Source: Craterostigma plantagineum
Taxonomy: Eukaryota; Streptophyta; Magnoliopsida; Lamiales; Linderniaceae
DNA length: 64,000 nt
Direction: 5' to 3'
NCBI GenBank assembly: GCA_027422505.1
Contig: JAPQWV010000050.1
Coordinates: 1,674,001-1,738,000, forward strand
Position numbers and translations under genes: made by a program. This document shows positions 1-13,844 of the stretch, piece after piece (position 1 is the stretch's first letter; each line of letters begins with the position of its first letter). A model generated the notes under the pieces. The model did not search any database. It saw nothing but the letters and a program-made list of their open reading frames with translations, and was not told the origin of the DNA.

Positions 1-644
1 AATTTAAGAAACAAATATAATAAAAAATATGAAAAATTATCCACTATCACACACGTCAATCCGCTATAAATATTTATTTAGTAATATAAAATAGTCACGG
101 TGCATTACACGGGTAATAAACTAATTTATTATTATATGTTTGTTAGTGAGAGATCACTGAAGACAACAGAGGCGGTTCTTTGCGGAGTAGATGAAGGTTG
201 GAAATTTTTATCCCTAGGACTTAATTTTCCAAGGAAATTAATTTAAGTGTTGTGTTTTTTTTTTTTTTTATTCATTTTTTTTTTTGGGAGAATAACAGAA
301 GAAAGAAGAAGCTTTTTACGTGTGTTATTGTGGACCATTGGAGAGCTTGATTCTCAATCTCTCAACCAACAATTAGAATATTTTGTGGCTGTTATTATTA
401 TATAGTGTCCCATCTCATCCGTTAATTATGAAAGTCTCAAAGCATCATATATATTATATTGATATGATATTGACATCAAACGGTGTACCTATATTTTAGA
501 ATGTATGGTCATCTCCCAGATACATTTGTCGCAATAATTTAAAGGTTTCTAAATAAAAAAAAATAGGATAAAAGAAAACCATTCTTCCACCAAGAATTGC
601 TTTGCTTAGTTATGATCGCCCAAACAAGTCTCGACGACAAAACT
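1..644. other. AT-rich intergenic DNA, no gene seen
   Basis: No reading frame or RNA gene could be supported here. The stretch is AT-rich with homopolymer runs (T-run near 250-285). It is presumably distal promoter or spacer of the RING gene that begins at 1331. Confidence 0.5.
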
Positions 645-983
645 AATAAAAGCTTATATTTTTATTTAAAATAAATTGTTTATATTTTGGGAAAAAGCAA
701 GTAAAATGGGAAAAAGCAAGTAAAAGAGAGGGCTATTATATTCTCGATATTATCTTATAATATATCATTTCATCACAACAAATGACTCTTTCAATTTCCA
801 CTCGACGATCATAAATAAATAATAAAAGCTTATATTTTTATTAAAATAAATTATTTATAGGGGACATTCTGGGAAAAAGCAAGTAAAAGAGAGGGCTATT
901 ATATTCTCGATATTATCTTATAATATATCATTTCATCACAACAAATGACTCTTTCAATTTCCATTCGACGATCATAAATAAAT
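645..983. repeat. Tandem duplication (about 176 + 163 bp) upstream of the RING gene
   Basis: Copy 1 spans 645-820 and copy 2 spans 821-983. Both begin aataaaagcttatattttta and end gacgatcataaataaat, and they share a long identical core (gagggctattatattctcga and following). Copy 1 carries an extra internal duplication of gggaaaaagcaagtaaaa. The array ends about 350 bp before the RING gene's start codon, so it probably lies in the promoter or at the transcription start. Confidence 0.85.
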
Positions 984-1330
984 GTTTTGCTGTGAACGAA
1001 CCCACCGAAACTCTCCGTTCAAAAGATTGTTCTTTTCGTTCCTTAGCTTTCTCAGTCGTACTTTTCATCCCTTTCTTCCTTACTTTCATCAGAAAATTGT
1101 TGGCTTGTAATCGATGTTTTCTTGCTAAGAAAGGCGACGCACAACCTTGGTTTTCTCGAAAGTTCAAGGGTTCGGACAAAAAAGAGTTCTTTTTTTTTCT
1201 TGTCCTTTTTGTGGGTGGGTTTTCAAGTTGTTAAAGTGGGTGAATAAAAGATAAAGAACCAAGAACAAGGAAAAGGGAGGAGCTTGATAGGGAAGAAGAA
1301 AGTTAATTTAAAGAAAAAAGGGGGGAAAGA

Positions 1331-2757
1331 ATGGACATGAATATGATGTACTATGAGCAGCTGGGAAGGATTTCTTACAGGGACTCTTTGAGGATGCTTG
1401 AGGATGATATTCAGCACGCAAATTCTTTGTAAGCTCAGCTTATTTATCAACTCCTTTAATTCATCGTAGTTCGTTGTTTGTAAATTGTTCCCTATTTTTG
1501 ACGATACTTGTTGCAAGTATTTTGCTAGTCTTATTCATTCTTAATCTGTGCAACGATTTGGGAATTTACTGCTGTTTCTTGAAGGCCTTAGTGTTGTAGA
1601 CAAAGATTCCATCTTTCATTTGATGCTGTTGCTTGGCTTAATTAAGTTTCTCGAAATAATTCGCTGTTGTCATGAATTCAAACTCTCTTTTATCAGGTTT
1701 TTGCAATTTAGCTGTACTGTGAAGGTTGTCTTTGGATCATATGCGCCTTTTTTTTTGTTTCTATTGCATCTTATCAAAAAACATTTGGACAAAGTCTTTG
1801 TTGCACACTTGGCTGACTGAACTCAATCGTATGCTTCGATTTCCATTTTATTACGAAATTTTTTTATTACAGGGCAATTGCAATTCCTCGAGCAAAGGGA
1901 GGCGCTCGCCTTCAGATGAAATTGGTCTACAACGATTTGGCGTATTCGATCTTTTTCCTACTTTCTTGGATCGAAGACTGCTCTTGCACTTGTCTCTTGC
2001 CCAGATACCTCAATCTCTTTCGAGTTCTTATCTTCAAGGTTTCAAAAGAAATTCTTATTACATTACGTCGAATTATTTCAGAAAAAAAATCATCCCTTTT
2101 TTTTCTTTCGAAAGGTTTATCCCGATGGAAGGCGAAAGTTAGCCAAGAACGGAAGGAAAGCATCCATCAGAGAATTTTACGGTAATTTTTTCTTCTCTTT
2201 TTTTTTTCTGAAAAAATTACGAGCAATCGTCCCTTTGTTTTACGCAGCGATCATATTACCGTCCCTACAGCAGCTTCACTACAGCTTGGTCGAACCCAAT
2301 TCGTCGAAAGTCGAAAACTTTTTCGCAAAAGGGAAGAAGAAGAGATCATCAAAAGAAGAAGACGAAGAAGAAGAATGTGGGATATGCTTAGAGAGTTGCT
2401 CCAAGAAAATGGTCACGCCCACTTGTTGCCACGCAATGTGCATAAATTGCTACCGCGAGTGGTAATAACATAAGAAAGATCGAATTTTTTTTCGTCTCTT
2501 TTCGATTAATTAAATTATCGTAACAAAAAAATTTAAAAATTGCCAGGAGCAATCGGTCTGAATCTTGCCCGTTTTGCCGTGGTAGTCTGAGGCGGGTCAG
2601 GTCGACGGACTTATGGGTCTTGACGGGTCGGGACGATATGGTCGACCCGGAAACTGTTACCATAGAAGATTTGCAAAGATTCTATCTTTACATTGATAGC
2701 TTGCCCAAGGACTTGCCTGATGCTCTGTTCTTGATGTACTACGAATATTTGATTTGA
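1331..2757 (+). CDS. RING-type E3 ubiquitin ligase, AIRP2-like
   Basis: Five exons: 1331-1428, 1873-2038, 2115-2181, 2248-2461, 2547-2757. All are GT-AG and in phase, giving 251 aa. The N-terminal half (KGGARLQMKLVYNDLAY, then SCTCLLPRYLNLFRVLIFK) matches the conserved region of the Arabidopsis AIRP2 family as I recall it. A C3HC4 RING lies at residues 154-192: CGIC at 154-157, C170, H172, C175, C178, and CPFC at 189-192. An acidic/lysine-rich linker (about residues 138-153) precedes it. RING proteins recruit an E2 and ubiquitinate substrates; AIRP2 itself acts in abscisic-acid signalling in the cytosol, a role I only infer here. A methionine codon at 1331 begins the conserved frame. Nearest relative could also be the At1g24440 paralogue, which would fit the neighbouring genes. 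Confidence 0.9.
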
Positions 2758-3144
2758 TAATAGAGATATGTGTTGTAATACATATAGAACAAAAAAAAAG
2801 AGAGAGATTATAGTGTTGTATGCTGTGATTTATCATGCTTTTTTTCTTACTGAATAATCAGTCACCTCCCTTTTTTTTTAATGAATGAGGTGTTTGAGTA
2901 GCAAACCTTTGAATGGATGCAGAGATTTTTCAGTACATGTGTTTACCACCTACCCATTTTGAGTATTGTCCACTCAAATTTTTGATAAGTGGTATTTTTA
3001 GGCACTATACTATCCACGTTGGTACACCAATTGACTTAATTATATTGCAATTTAATGTTATTTTGTAAATTTGGTGTGAAATTTAGCTTCCATCACCACA
3101 AGATATTTAAACATTTTTTCTTCAAGAGTGCCAGCATTCAAACA
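2758..3144. other. 3' flank of the RING gene, AT-rich
   Basis: Contains the probable 3' UTR (AATAA-type signals are plentiful, none decisive). No other gene is seen. Confidence 0.4.
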
Positions 3145-3405
3145 TCTCTTGGTTGAACTTTGTAACAAGTTTACAAAATAGCATGTATGTAATTGGTACT
3201 CAAACTTTTAATGTGTTGTTTTGTTTCTCAAACTTTGCAAAATCTTTCACTTTTGGATCTTTTACCGGTTATGCGTGTCACGTGAACCAAAAGGAAATAT
3301 TTTGCAAAATTTTAGAATGGAAATGGAACATTTCAAAAATTTTTAGCATCAATGGTAAATTTTTTGTATAGTTCAAGCATCTATTTTTTTACTCAAAATA
3401 ATAAT
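3145..3405. mobile_element. Foldback MITE, copy 1 of a three-copy family
   Basis: The left arm (tggtactcaaacttttaatg, then tttcacttttggatctttta) is matched in reverse by the right arm, which ends tatagttcaagcatc. The same layout recurs at about 12945-13140 and 13845-14055. It carries no coding capacity. Exact ends and a target duplication could not be fixed by eye. Confidence 0.6.
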
Positions 3406-3768
3406 TTATAGAAAAGATGTAATATATATATATATATGTATATACATCTACCTACATACATATGGATTATTCTCGACTTGAGATGTTATACAAGACGAGC
3501 CTCCACACACATGTCCACATGTAAATAAAAGAATCTTGCTATAAATCTCAAAAAATATGAGATAAATTCTTACAAATAAAGAGACAAATGTAACCCTAAA
3601 ACAATATTTCCAATTTCGAGCCAAACAACGTTTTATTTAGTTTTCCTCCCTATCCGTACAAAAGCTTAAAGCTTAAACCTTACAAATCCATTCTTTGAAG
3701 CTTGAAAAAAATCTCATCTTTTTTGCATCATCTGCTGTAGAAGCTGATCAATCGATAGAGGAAAAAAA

Positions 3769-6556
3769 ATGTCAGCTTTCATGCATACGATTGGACCCAA
3801 TTTGACACCATCTCGTTTTTCAAGCAGAACCCTAAATCCGATTTCCCCAAGAAGGATCCATCTGATAGTACGAAGAAGACCTTTATCGAGGGAGAGCGTC
3901 GGCGTGGCCCGTTTTGGATTGGGTCAAGTTCCGTTACCCGACCCGGAAGATGCTCAGCTTATTGCTAAAGAACTGTTCGGAAGAATTGAAGGGTTGGTTT
4001 ACACAGTCGCCGATGCTGCCGTTAATTCTTCGGAGATGGTCGATTCAGTTACGGAAACTAAGCAGAGTGGAGATTGGCTTTCTGGGATCACGAATGCCAT
4101 GGAAACCATTCTCAAGGTTTTGGGATTTTCTCGAAAAATCGATTTGTTCGTTTGCGCGAAATGTTTCTGAGTTTTCTTGAATTACTAGATACAGTTTCCT
4201 GGGAGCTTTAAGCTTTAGTGTAGTTCGTCATAGTTGGGGAAATTTGAATGTTCGCCTATTGATTTGTGTGGAAATTGTAATAAAATATTTGGAGTGTCTT
4301 TCTCAGGTGCTAAAAGATGGGCTTTCTACGCTGCACGTTCCTTACGCTTACGGCTTTGCGATCATCTTATTGACTGTAATTGTAAAGACTGCTACTTTTC
4401 CCTTGTCGAAGAAGCAGGTGAGTGATTGTAGCAGCTTTTTTATGTTTTCTATTGCAGATAAGATATTCGCTAGCATAGATGAGTAATATGACCGATATCG
4501 AAATACAATTTTTCAGGTCGAATCTGCTATGGCGATGCAATCTTTGGCGCCTCAAATAAAGGCTGTCCAGGAAAAGTACGCTGGAGATCAGGTTATTCCT
4601 CGTTTCTTTCCAAGAAAACAAATCCTACCCCAATGTTGGAGCCTTTTTGAGTTGTCATGAGTTCTTAATCCTCAGTATGAGTATAACATTATTTTCAAAC
4701 ACTTGATGTGTAATAAGTATCATTTGTCATATGGTGGCATTTTCAGGAGAGAATTCAACTCGAGACAGCCCGCTTGTATAAATTAGCTGGCATAAATCCA
4801 CTAGCAGGTAATAATAATATCATTTAAGATAAGATTCACTTATCTCTCGACAGTGCCTAATGATAACATCGTACTTGTGATAAACTTTGACCCCTCAATG
4901 TTCTTTAACAGGGTGTCTGCCTACACTAGCCACCATCCCAATATGGATAGGGCTGTACAGAGCTCTTTCTAACGTAGCAAATGAGGTAAATTCTCGTTAT
5001 ATACTCTTTCCATTTTCTGCTTTCACTCAATTTTGCATCCGATTTCATTAATCTAATTCCTTTTGTGGTTCCAACGTCAAAAGGGACTATTAACAGAAGG
5101 CTTCTTTTGGATACCGTCACTCTCTGGCCCGACGACTATTGCTGCCCGACAAACTGGTAGTGGCACCTCTTGGCTTTTCCCCTTCGTTGTAAGCCATTCA
5201 CTCCACCCTTTTTTACAATATTGTTATTTTTTTCTGCAACCCTTTCGAAATTTACGCCATTTGAGCTCTCCGTTTATAGGAATTTTCCATGCTGCTATAT
5301 TTTGAATTTCTTCGACTTTTTCTGTCGTTCTTCGTAGGATGGTCAGCCACCTCTTGGATGGTCAGATACTTTGGCATATCTTGTCTTGCCCGTGCTTCTC
5401 ATCGTATCTCAATATGTTTCTGTACAAATCATGCAACCTCCCCAGGTAAAGACCATTTTTTATGTAATAACTTAATCAGTCAAAATCTTAAACGAATTGC
5501 AATAGGGAATCTTAATTCTTTTATCGATTGTCCTCTTTTATCTGAATCAGAGTAATGATCCAGCAGTAAAGAACTCACAGGCAATAACTAAATTGCTGCC
5601 ACTGATGATTGGCTACTTTGCTTTGTCAGTTCCTTCTGGTTTGAGTCTTTACTGGTAAAAAAACATGTTTTCATTTCATATTTTTTTTCTGCATTTTCAT
5701 GATCGGTCTTCGTCTTGAAATCTCACATTCGATTCATTATCTTTTCAGGTTTACTAACAATATACTGAGCACAGTTCAATCGGTGTGGCTTCGAAAATTG
5801 GGTGGGGCCCGTAATCCATTAATGAAAGAATCCAGCAACGATGCAATGAAGAAGGAGCAAGCGCAGGTTCTTAAATCCATTTCTGAGGTAGAAACTAAAA
5901 AGAAAATCGTCAGTGAGAAAGAAGAGAAGCCAACCTCGGGGCCTCGTCCCGGCGACAGGTGTCTGTTAAAAGGCTTTAATTTTCCAAATCATGTATGTTT
6001 TTTGGGCACCTTGAAATTGAAGCAATTTGAGGACACCTAAATTATTAAAGGTTGCACAATTTCAGGACAGTAAGTTTCAAAATTGAAGCAAGTTGATGAC
6101 AACGAGTTTCAAGATTCTGAAGTTAATCTGCTTCAGTTGTTGAAGTTATTGTCCTGATACCACAGGACCAAATAATTAATTAGGCCGTCTATTAAACACG
6201 CGTATAATCTGGGACGGGGCATTATTCCAATTCTTTGTCATATTTGATTCAGGTTTAGACAAATAAAGGAGGAAGAAGCTCGAAGAAGACAACAGAGGGA
6301 GGAAGAGAAAAGGAGAGCAGAAGAGGAAGCATTGGCTAAATCGAGGCAAACATCTGCTGAAGATATAAAGGAAAATATGACTGGAGAAGATATTAGCGAT
6401 CAAAACATATCATCAGCTAATAATGGTTCTTCGTCGTCGTCTTCTCTTAATGGTACTAATGCAAAATCCAATAAAGAAAGAGAAGAAAGCTCGGGGTTAG
6501 TCTCTGATGATCGGGTCGAGGAAAGAAGCGCACTTTCAGGCGAGAAAACTGAGTAA
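3769..6556 (+). CDS. ALB4: ALBINO3-like thylakoid membrane protein insertase (Oxa1/YidC/Alb3 family)
   Basis: Ten exons: 3769-4116, 4307-4417, 4517-4591, 4747-4807, 4912-4985, 5084-5188, 5338-5445, 5551-5654, 5749-5958, 6253-6556. All join in frame to 499 aa, the length I recall for Arabidopsis ALB4. The first ~50 residues are Ser/Arg-rich, like a chloroplast transit peptide. The Oxa1/YidC core follows: VPYAYGFAIILLTVIVKTA, GINPLAGCLPTLATIPIWIG, LTEGFFWIPSL, WLFPFV, LVLPVLLIVSQYVSVQI and LLPLMIGYFALSVPSGLSLY. These are the membrane segments. The tail is charged and Ser-rich (RQIKEEEARRRQQREEEKRR) and lacks the basic RSKRK-type cpSRP43-binding motifs of ALB3, so ALB4 is the better call. The family inserts or assembles thylakoid proteins; ALB4 helps ATP-synthase assembly. 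The gene is convergent with CCT5. Confidence 0.93.
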
Positions 6557-7160
6557 GGTAGGTCTTTAGTACGTCTGCTTTTTTAGTTTTCTTTTTTAGG
6601 TCTCATCATTTAGATTTTTTACATCTCTAACATCATTTGCGCGTATTATTTCCAGCACGATAACCAACTGTTTATGGCATGAAAGAGAGTTCGAAGCTAA
6701 TCGTTAGAGCGATGAAAAGAGCCATCGACGTGCTTAGAAGCTTTGAACGATTATTTACACGGCTGTTCGATTTCTAGCAGATTTCTATGCCTATCTATGC
6801 TGTTTGTTGCTCGTATATATATTTTTGGCCTAGGCTGGTTTGTGCTTTGAAATTTTAAGGCAAAGATGACATTTGTAGAATTTTTAGACAGAAGCGATGT
6901 CTTCTCACCCATAAGTGAAACATAATATGGATGTAATACTTCAACAAGATTCTTCTTAACATTTAACTCAAAATATACCTGCAAATGATGTCTTTCTCGT
7001 AAAAATCTCAAGTCCAAAACACAGATGAACTATCTCAGAGACGATGAGTGTATTGCAAATTAAATTATGTCCTAAAACAAAGCCCAAAGAAAACACATTT
7101 CACCCACCCAACAAAAAGGAAAACTGGGAAACGCATTATAAATACGATCGAATAATGAAA
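6557..7160. other. Convergent 3' flanks of ALB4 and CCT5
   Basis: About 600 bp between the two stop codons; it should hold both 3' UTRs. No gene is seen. Short reading frames here look like chance. Confidence 0.6.
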
Positions 7161-10067
7161 CTAGTAATCGGATGGCATGATGACGTCGTCAATCTTCAGA
7201 ATCATTTTGACAACTTGGGTCGCAAGAAGAATCTGCTGTTGTTTGCCAATCAAAGTCTCGAATACATTTTGCTCGCGCATGTCGTTAGTGCCAACGTCAT
7301 TGCAGTCGACGCCGCAGCAAGGATTGTTTTCCTTATGGACAAAAAATAAATAAATTCACGCTTACAAGAATCAATATCGAACGAAGAATGTTATGGGGCC
7401 AAGATTTGATTTACCTTAATTTGCTGGGATTTAACAGCAGATAGAGTTTCGATGGGTTGGAGACCGCTATTTTCTGCTAAGGCCATAGGGACGGCGTCTA
7501 AAGCATCTGCGAATGCCCTTATTGCGTACTGAAAGAAAAAAAGGAATGTAAAAACGTTGAGAGTATGAATGATGGCTACCTAACTATCTCAAGGAGAAAG
7601 GGAATAATTTGGTCAATGTTCTTTCTTACCTGTTCTACTCCTGGGTGTTTATCAGCAGCTGCTTCTACGGCGATTGAGCATGAAATTTCAGCAGATCCAC
7701 CGCCGTATACGATCGAATTGTTACGGATAAGATTCCGAGCGACACATAGAGCGTCGTGAATGCTGCGCTTAGTTTCCTCTATCATCATCTTGTTTCCTGA
7801 AAGGACGAGGCAAAAGACTTAGAAGAAAGAACCACCCCGATATTCTTAATTACAAGTGCCTAAAGTATGTGACAATGAATTATTCAGAACTGAGCAAAGA
7901 GCCTTCATCCGTAAAACAGAATTGAGCAACTCCACAGTTGCTATGAATGGTAAGCAGAGTGATAGACACAATCAGTATTGAAAAATACAAAATTAAAAAC
8001 ACAGGACCTACCACCGCGTATAAATATGGTCACAGCTTTGGAATTTGCACAGTGCTCTATGTAGATCATCCGATCTTTAGTGGTACCAAATGATTTTTCT
8101 CGAACTAATCCAGCCTAAGATCCAGGTAAAAGCTTACAGATTAGTTAACACAGGACAGCTACACTACACATATAGAGAAGTTTAGGGACAAGATTGTACC
8201 TTTCCCAGTTTCTCAGGGGTTAACTCTTGAAATCTTGGCACAATTCTTCCACCTAGAATTCAATCAAATAGGTCAATCAGTATTACAGAAGTAATGGAAC
8301 ATAAAACACAGAAAAAAAAAAAACAATACCAGTTGCTATGGCTATCAGCTCTAGTTCCACACCACCAACCCATCGAACAGCAGGCAAGTTTCTGTGCATT
8401 AGCAAATGGTTTGCTTCATCGTCAAAACCCCATTGGCAGATAACCAAGGTAGCCCCAACATCCTGAAACATAGGCAGGTGAGTTACACAACCAGGCTTTT
8501 AATAGTTCTTAATAATTTGTTATCCCAATACTTTGTTCATCCAAACAATAAGCACATTTCAAAACTGAAAATATAATATGAATTCCAAACACAGACTACC
8601 TTGCATTGCTGAACCATATCATCAAAGTACTTCTGCTCTTGCTCACGTAATGTCTGAAATTTCTCCACAGTATCAATATCAACCTTATGCTTAGTCTTTG
8701 GTTTTGGGGGCTCAAACGGGCAAGTCAAAATAGCAATCTTTGCATCCTCAATCTGCTTAGGCATTTGTGGATGGCTCATATCTTTGTCGACAACAATCCC
8801 ATATATCAGTTCCGTATCCTCCAACTTTCCACCAACTTTTCCTTCCACTTTAATCAAATCTAGGTTAACATCTTTCCTCTCCAAATCTGCAACAGCGAGG
8901 ACAGCTTTCACTGCAATCTCTGCCAAACTGCGCTTGCACCTATTCACACTGTGAACACAACAAAACATCTAAGATGGCATCATAAAGTTATAGTTGCATG
9001 CAAGAATGACAATAGCGTACACAAATCTATTGAGGACCCACACTTACTACAGTATAACAAGTCAACAACACATTACTCAGGCACAAACGAGAAGCAATAA
9101 AAATACATTCCACATTTCTCACTTCCCCAGCAACGATAACCTTAACCGTTGTAATAATCATGCATTTCAGCTCTCCAACGAATAGCGCTAGATTGCATAG
9201 AGATATAGCAAATGACAGCAGCGTGAAGGAAGGGCATGTAGAAGAATTACCAACACTGATAGGTTGGAACATAAGATGCCCAGAAAAAAAAAAAAAAAAA
9301 ACAAAGCAGCAAATTTTATACAAAGGAAACAAGGAAAGGACACAAATCTTGCCAAATATGATCACTTACATCTTGGAAGACAGAGTAGTCATACAAGTCT
9401 GAATCAGTGGTTCCATATTTGTCTCACTGAATTCAAATTTCTGGGCTATACGCTCCAAGTGCTCAGAAGCAATCCTCGAAGCCACCTCATATCCTTCTGC
9501 AACGCGTATAGGATGAATACCTCTTTCCAATAGCTTCTCTGCTTGTTCTAGAAGCGCGCCAGCCATTACAACAACCCCAGTAGTTCCATCCCCAATCTCA
9601 TAGTCCTGACTCCGCGATAACTCAACCATGAGCTTTGCAATTTGATTGTCAACATCCATCTGCTCCAAGATTGTCGCACCATCATTTGCTGGCAAACACA
9701 GTAGAAACGCAAATTATCAGAAAACCCATATGCATAACAAAAGGAATAAAATTTAGCTACCAATTCAACTAAGCCAACGGAACAGACTAACACAACATCC
9801 TCATAACCCAAAAAAAAAAAAATTGAAACAAAAAGTACAAATCGCGATGAAAAAGCAGAAATACACACTGATCGTGACGTCGCCGTCGGGGCTTTGGAGC
9901 ATTTTATCCATGCCCTTCGGCCCAAGGGAAGTTCGCAGTATCCGAGCCACGGCCTTCCCGGCGGCGATGTTCGCCTTTTGGGCATCGAGCCCTCGCAATC
10001 TGCTCTTCTGATCCTGTTCCTTGAGGATAATGAAAGGCCTACCAAACTCATCGAACGCTAGAGCCAT
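7161..10067 (-). CDS. CCT5: T-complex protein 1 subunit epsilon (cytosolic chaperonin CCT)
   Basis: Nine exons on the minus strand: 10067-9869, 9688-9370, 8948-8600, 8462-8330, 8252-8200, 8114-8012, 7796-7630, 7528-7415, 7331-7161. All are GT-AG and in phase, giving 535 aa, the usual size for this subunit. Group II chaperonin signatures are present: [13 protein letters not shown] and NDGATIL in the N-terminal equatorial part, [15 protein letters not shown] for ATP/phosphate binding, the apical region ([20 protein letters not shown]), and [11 protein letters not shown] plus [20 protein letters not shown] in the C-terminal equatorial part. CCT is a hetero-octameric double ring in the cytosol that folds actin, tubulin and other proteins with ATP; in plants it also affects cell-to-cell movement of some transcription factors. 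The start at 10067 gives the family's [13 protein letters not shown]-terminus. Confidence 0.96.
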
Positions 10068-10578
10068 CGTTTCGAACAAGTTATGGCGCGTTTATGGTTT
10101 TAGATCCCAAGTGGGAAGAAGACGGAAGCTCAGTGTGAGTGTTCTTTCACCTATTTCAAGAAATTGCCCTAGTGGCAATATCGTAATACAGTCCTACTTT
10201 TACTATCGATGTTGTTTTTGAAAGAAAAACAAAATCATAAACAAAAGTTCCCTGCAGTGCTTTTATATCCTGTTTCTTGCAGTTTGAATTACTAATCCAT
10301 TCGAAAGTCCCGTAATTTTTTTTCTAACAAAATAGCTCGAAGGTAAGTTTCAACTCTAGTGTAAAAATGTCTTCTTGGCGCTGAAACGTTGCACATGAAA
10401 AGTAGATTTAATAGCCATATCATCAAAGAAATACATCCCATCCCAATTGGAGTTTTATTTACTCTAATATATATATGCCAGCTACTACAAGCACAGATTA
10501 TCGATCATCTGATGATAAATACCTTATATATATAATACAGTAACTTGCTCAAAATCAAACTTAGGTCATTAAGATCTT
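10068..10578. other. Spacer between CCT5 promoter side and the KDEL protease 3' end
   Basis: Holds the 5' UTR/promoter of CCT5 and the 3' UTR of the protease; no other gene seen. Confidence 0.55.
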
Positions 10579-12013
<1,435 letters not shown>

Positions 12014-12053
12014 TGTTTGCTCCTTTCTTTTTTTCATGAGTAGGAGAAGGGTT

Positions 12054-12064
12054 TATTTATATAG
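12054..12064 (-). promoter_or_regulatory. TATA box of the KDEL protease gene
   Basis: The minus strand reads CTATATAAATA about 41-51 nt upstream of the ATG at 12013. With a transcription start ~30 nt downstream of the TATA box, the leader would be short. That favours the 12013 start over 12037. Confidence 0.6.
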
Positions 12065-12067
12065 GGC

Positions 12068-12944
12068 AAAGATGTGGCTTGATCTTTGCTGCTATTTTTA
12101 GAGTGGTTTTTTTTTTTTTTTTTTTTTTCCTTTTGTATGTGTATTTATCACTGTTATGTGATAAGTATACATTACCCAAAAATGGCGATGTTATTTGTTA
12201 AGATTGTTGCTGTGTAATAAGGTGACGAGTTTTCTGTTCTCAGCGGCCCATTCTTTTCTGTTACTGTATCGCCAGAGTTAGCTTTGGCTGTTTCTTGCTT
12301 GGATAAGTTGGGATTTGTATTGTAGTTCTCTAATTTTTGAAGTATTTAGTTTAAAATAATTGCAATTTTTTCAAGCGATTATGAATATTCAGTCTTAACT
12401 TTGAATGAAAGATGAATATGGTATGGTAGATGTATCGGATGGTCTACTCCTTGGCAATGTTATAAAACAATCAACGGTCACACAGAAATGAAGACATATA
12501 AAGACACTAATTAACCATCGAACGACAAATTGCAAATTTGACTTATGTAATGATGGACATCTAATTCTATTTTTAATCATTAAATTTTGTTGGATCTTCC
12601 AAAAAAATATTAAAAAACAATTATCGGCTCTCTATTGGAAAATTTATATATAGGTACTAGTAGAATAAAGTTTTAGACATAGCTACCCGCTAAGTTGTAC
12701 GTACCATTTTATCGTCGTTTGTGTATCTTTTTATATGTATATTACGTATCATATCACGTGTTTACGAGTTAACTAATTTCCAAATATGTGTGATATTCCG
12801 TAAGCACGACGTACCTTTTTCAATGTATTATGTACCAAACTACGTTTCCATATGATATCTAAATTTTTAATATGGTACCTTCAATCAAAGGGGTACCTGT
12901 GTAAGAATTTTAGTCTGTTATAAAACAATCAACGGTTACACATA
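12068..12944. other. AT-rich intergenic DNA with a split direct repeat
   Basis: A ~26-bp motif, gttataaaacaatcaacgg followed by (t/c)acaca, occurs at about 12458-12484 and again at about 12917-12943, next to the MITE. No gene is seen. Confidence 0.45.
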
Positions 12945-13140
12945 GTGCTTGAACTATACCACATTTTCATTGTTGGTACTCAAAATTTATGTGTCGTTTT
13001 GGTTCATGAACTTCACAAAATTGTTCTCTTTTGGTCTTTTACCTATTCTTTAAGTGAAAGGAACATAAAGTAGCATGTTTTGCAAAGTTCAGAAATCAAA
13101 ACGGCACATTTAAAGTTTAATACCATACATGATATTGTGT
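12945..13140. mobile_element. Foldback MITE, copy 2
   Basis: Starts around gtgcttgaactataccaca, includes gtgtcgttttggttcatgaa and tgttctcttttggtctttta, and closes with the reverse arm (aatcaaaacggcacatttaa). It shares its plan with the copies at 3145-3405 and 13845-14055. Confidence 0.65.
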
Positions 13141-13164
13141 AAACTTAATATAAAATTCATATTC

Positions 13165-13555
13165 GATTACTACAAATTTTCTTTTTAATTTTTTATTGAA
13201 AAATATCTCAACACGATGACACCGTAATTATGTATGTCTCTTGAAAAAACAAAGAAGTTAAAAAATATGTAAAAAATTTTAATTGTTGTTCTTGTTGTTG
13301 TGATTGTGTTGGTATGGCTCGTGAAAAAAAATCGAAAGACATTATTGTGATGATCGAACTGAATATATTCGAATACTACGAGATTTTTAATTTTTTTTTT
13401 TATTTTAAGAAAAGTATGTCAACACAATTGCATGCCTCTTGAAAAAACAAAGAAGTTAAAATATATGTAATATATTTTATTTGTTGTTGGTGTGATTGCT
13501 TGGTATATCGTGGAAAAAAATTGAAAGAAATTATTGTGGTGATCGCAAATGAATT
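13165..13555. repeat. Imperfect tandem duplication, unit about 190 bp
   Basis: Two diverged units each contain ctcttgaaaaaacaaagaag, a tgttgtt-rich stretch and aattattgtg(g/a)tgatcg. They sit between two foldback MITEs. No coding capacity. Confidence 0.6.
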
Positions 13556-13598
13556 TTATATTTAATTTTTACTATATTTGTATATAAAATAAATTCTA

Positions 13599-13836
13599 TA
13601 CCCTATGTCCCAAATTTTTTGTACATTTGGGAGTTGGCACCGAAATTAAGAAATTGAATATTTTAATATAGTACAATTAAAAGGTAAAAAAGTGTATATT
13701 TTGACATGTCTTTCAAGAATATTTAATATTATTATATTGATTGTTTGTGATAGTTTTGTTGCTAAATAAGGAAATGTACAGAAGATGTTGGACGCCCGAT
13801 TTAGTAATATGTATAAAATGGTTTGGGACGAGGGAG
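13599..13836. mobile_element. Stowaway-like (Tc1/mariner) MITE, copy 1
   Basis: Ends ccctatgtcccaaa and tttgggacgagggag are inverted repeats of the Stowaway type (CTCCCTCYGTCCC), flanked by TA. The interior shares agtacaattaaaaggtaaaa and tatattttgacatgtctttc with the copy at 16221-16445. Confidence 0.75.
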
Positions 13837-13844
13837 TAATTATT

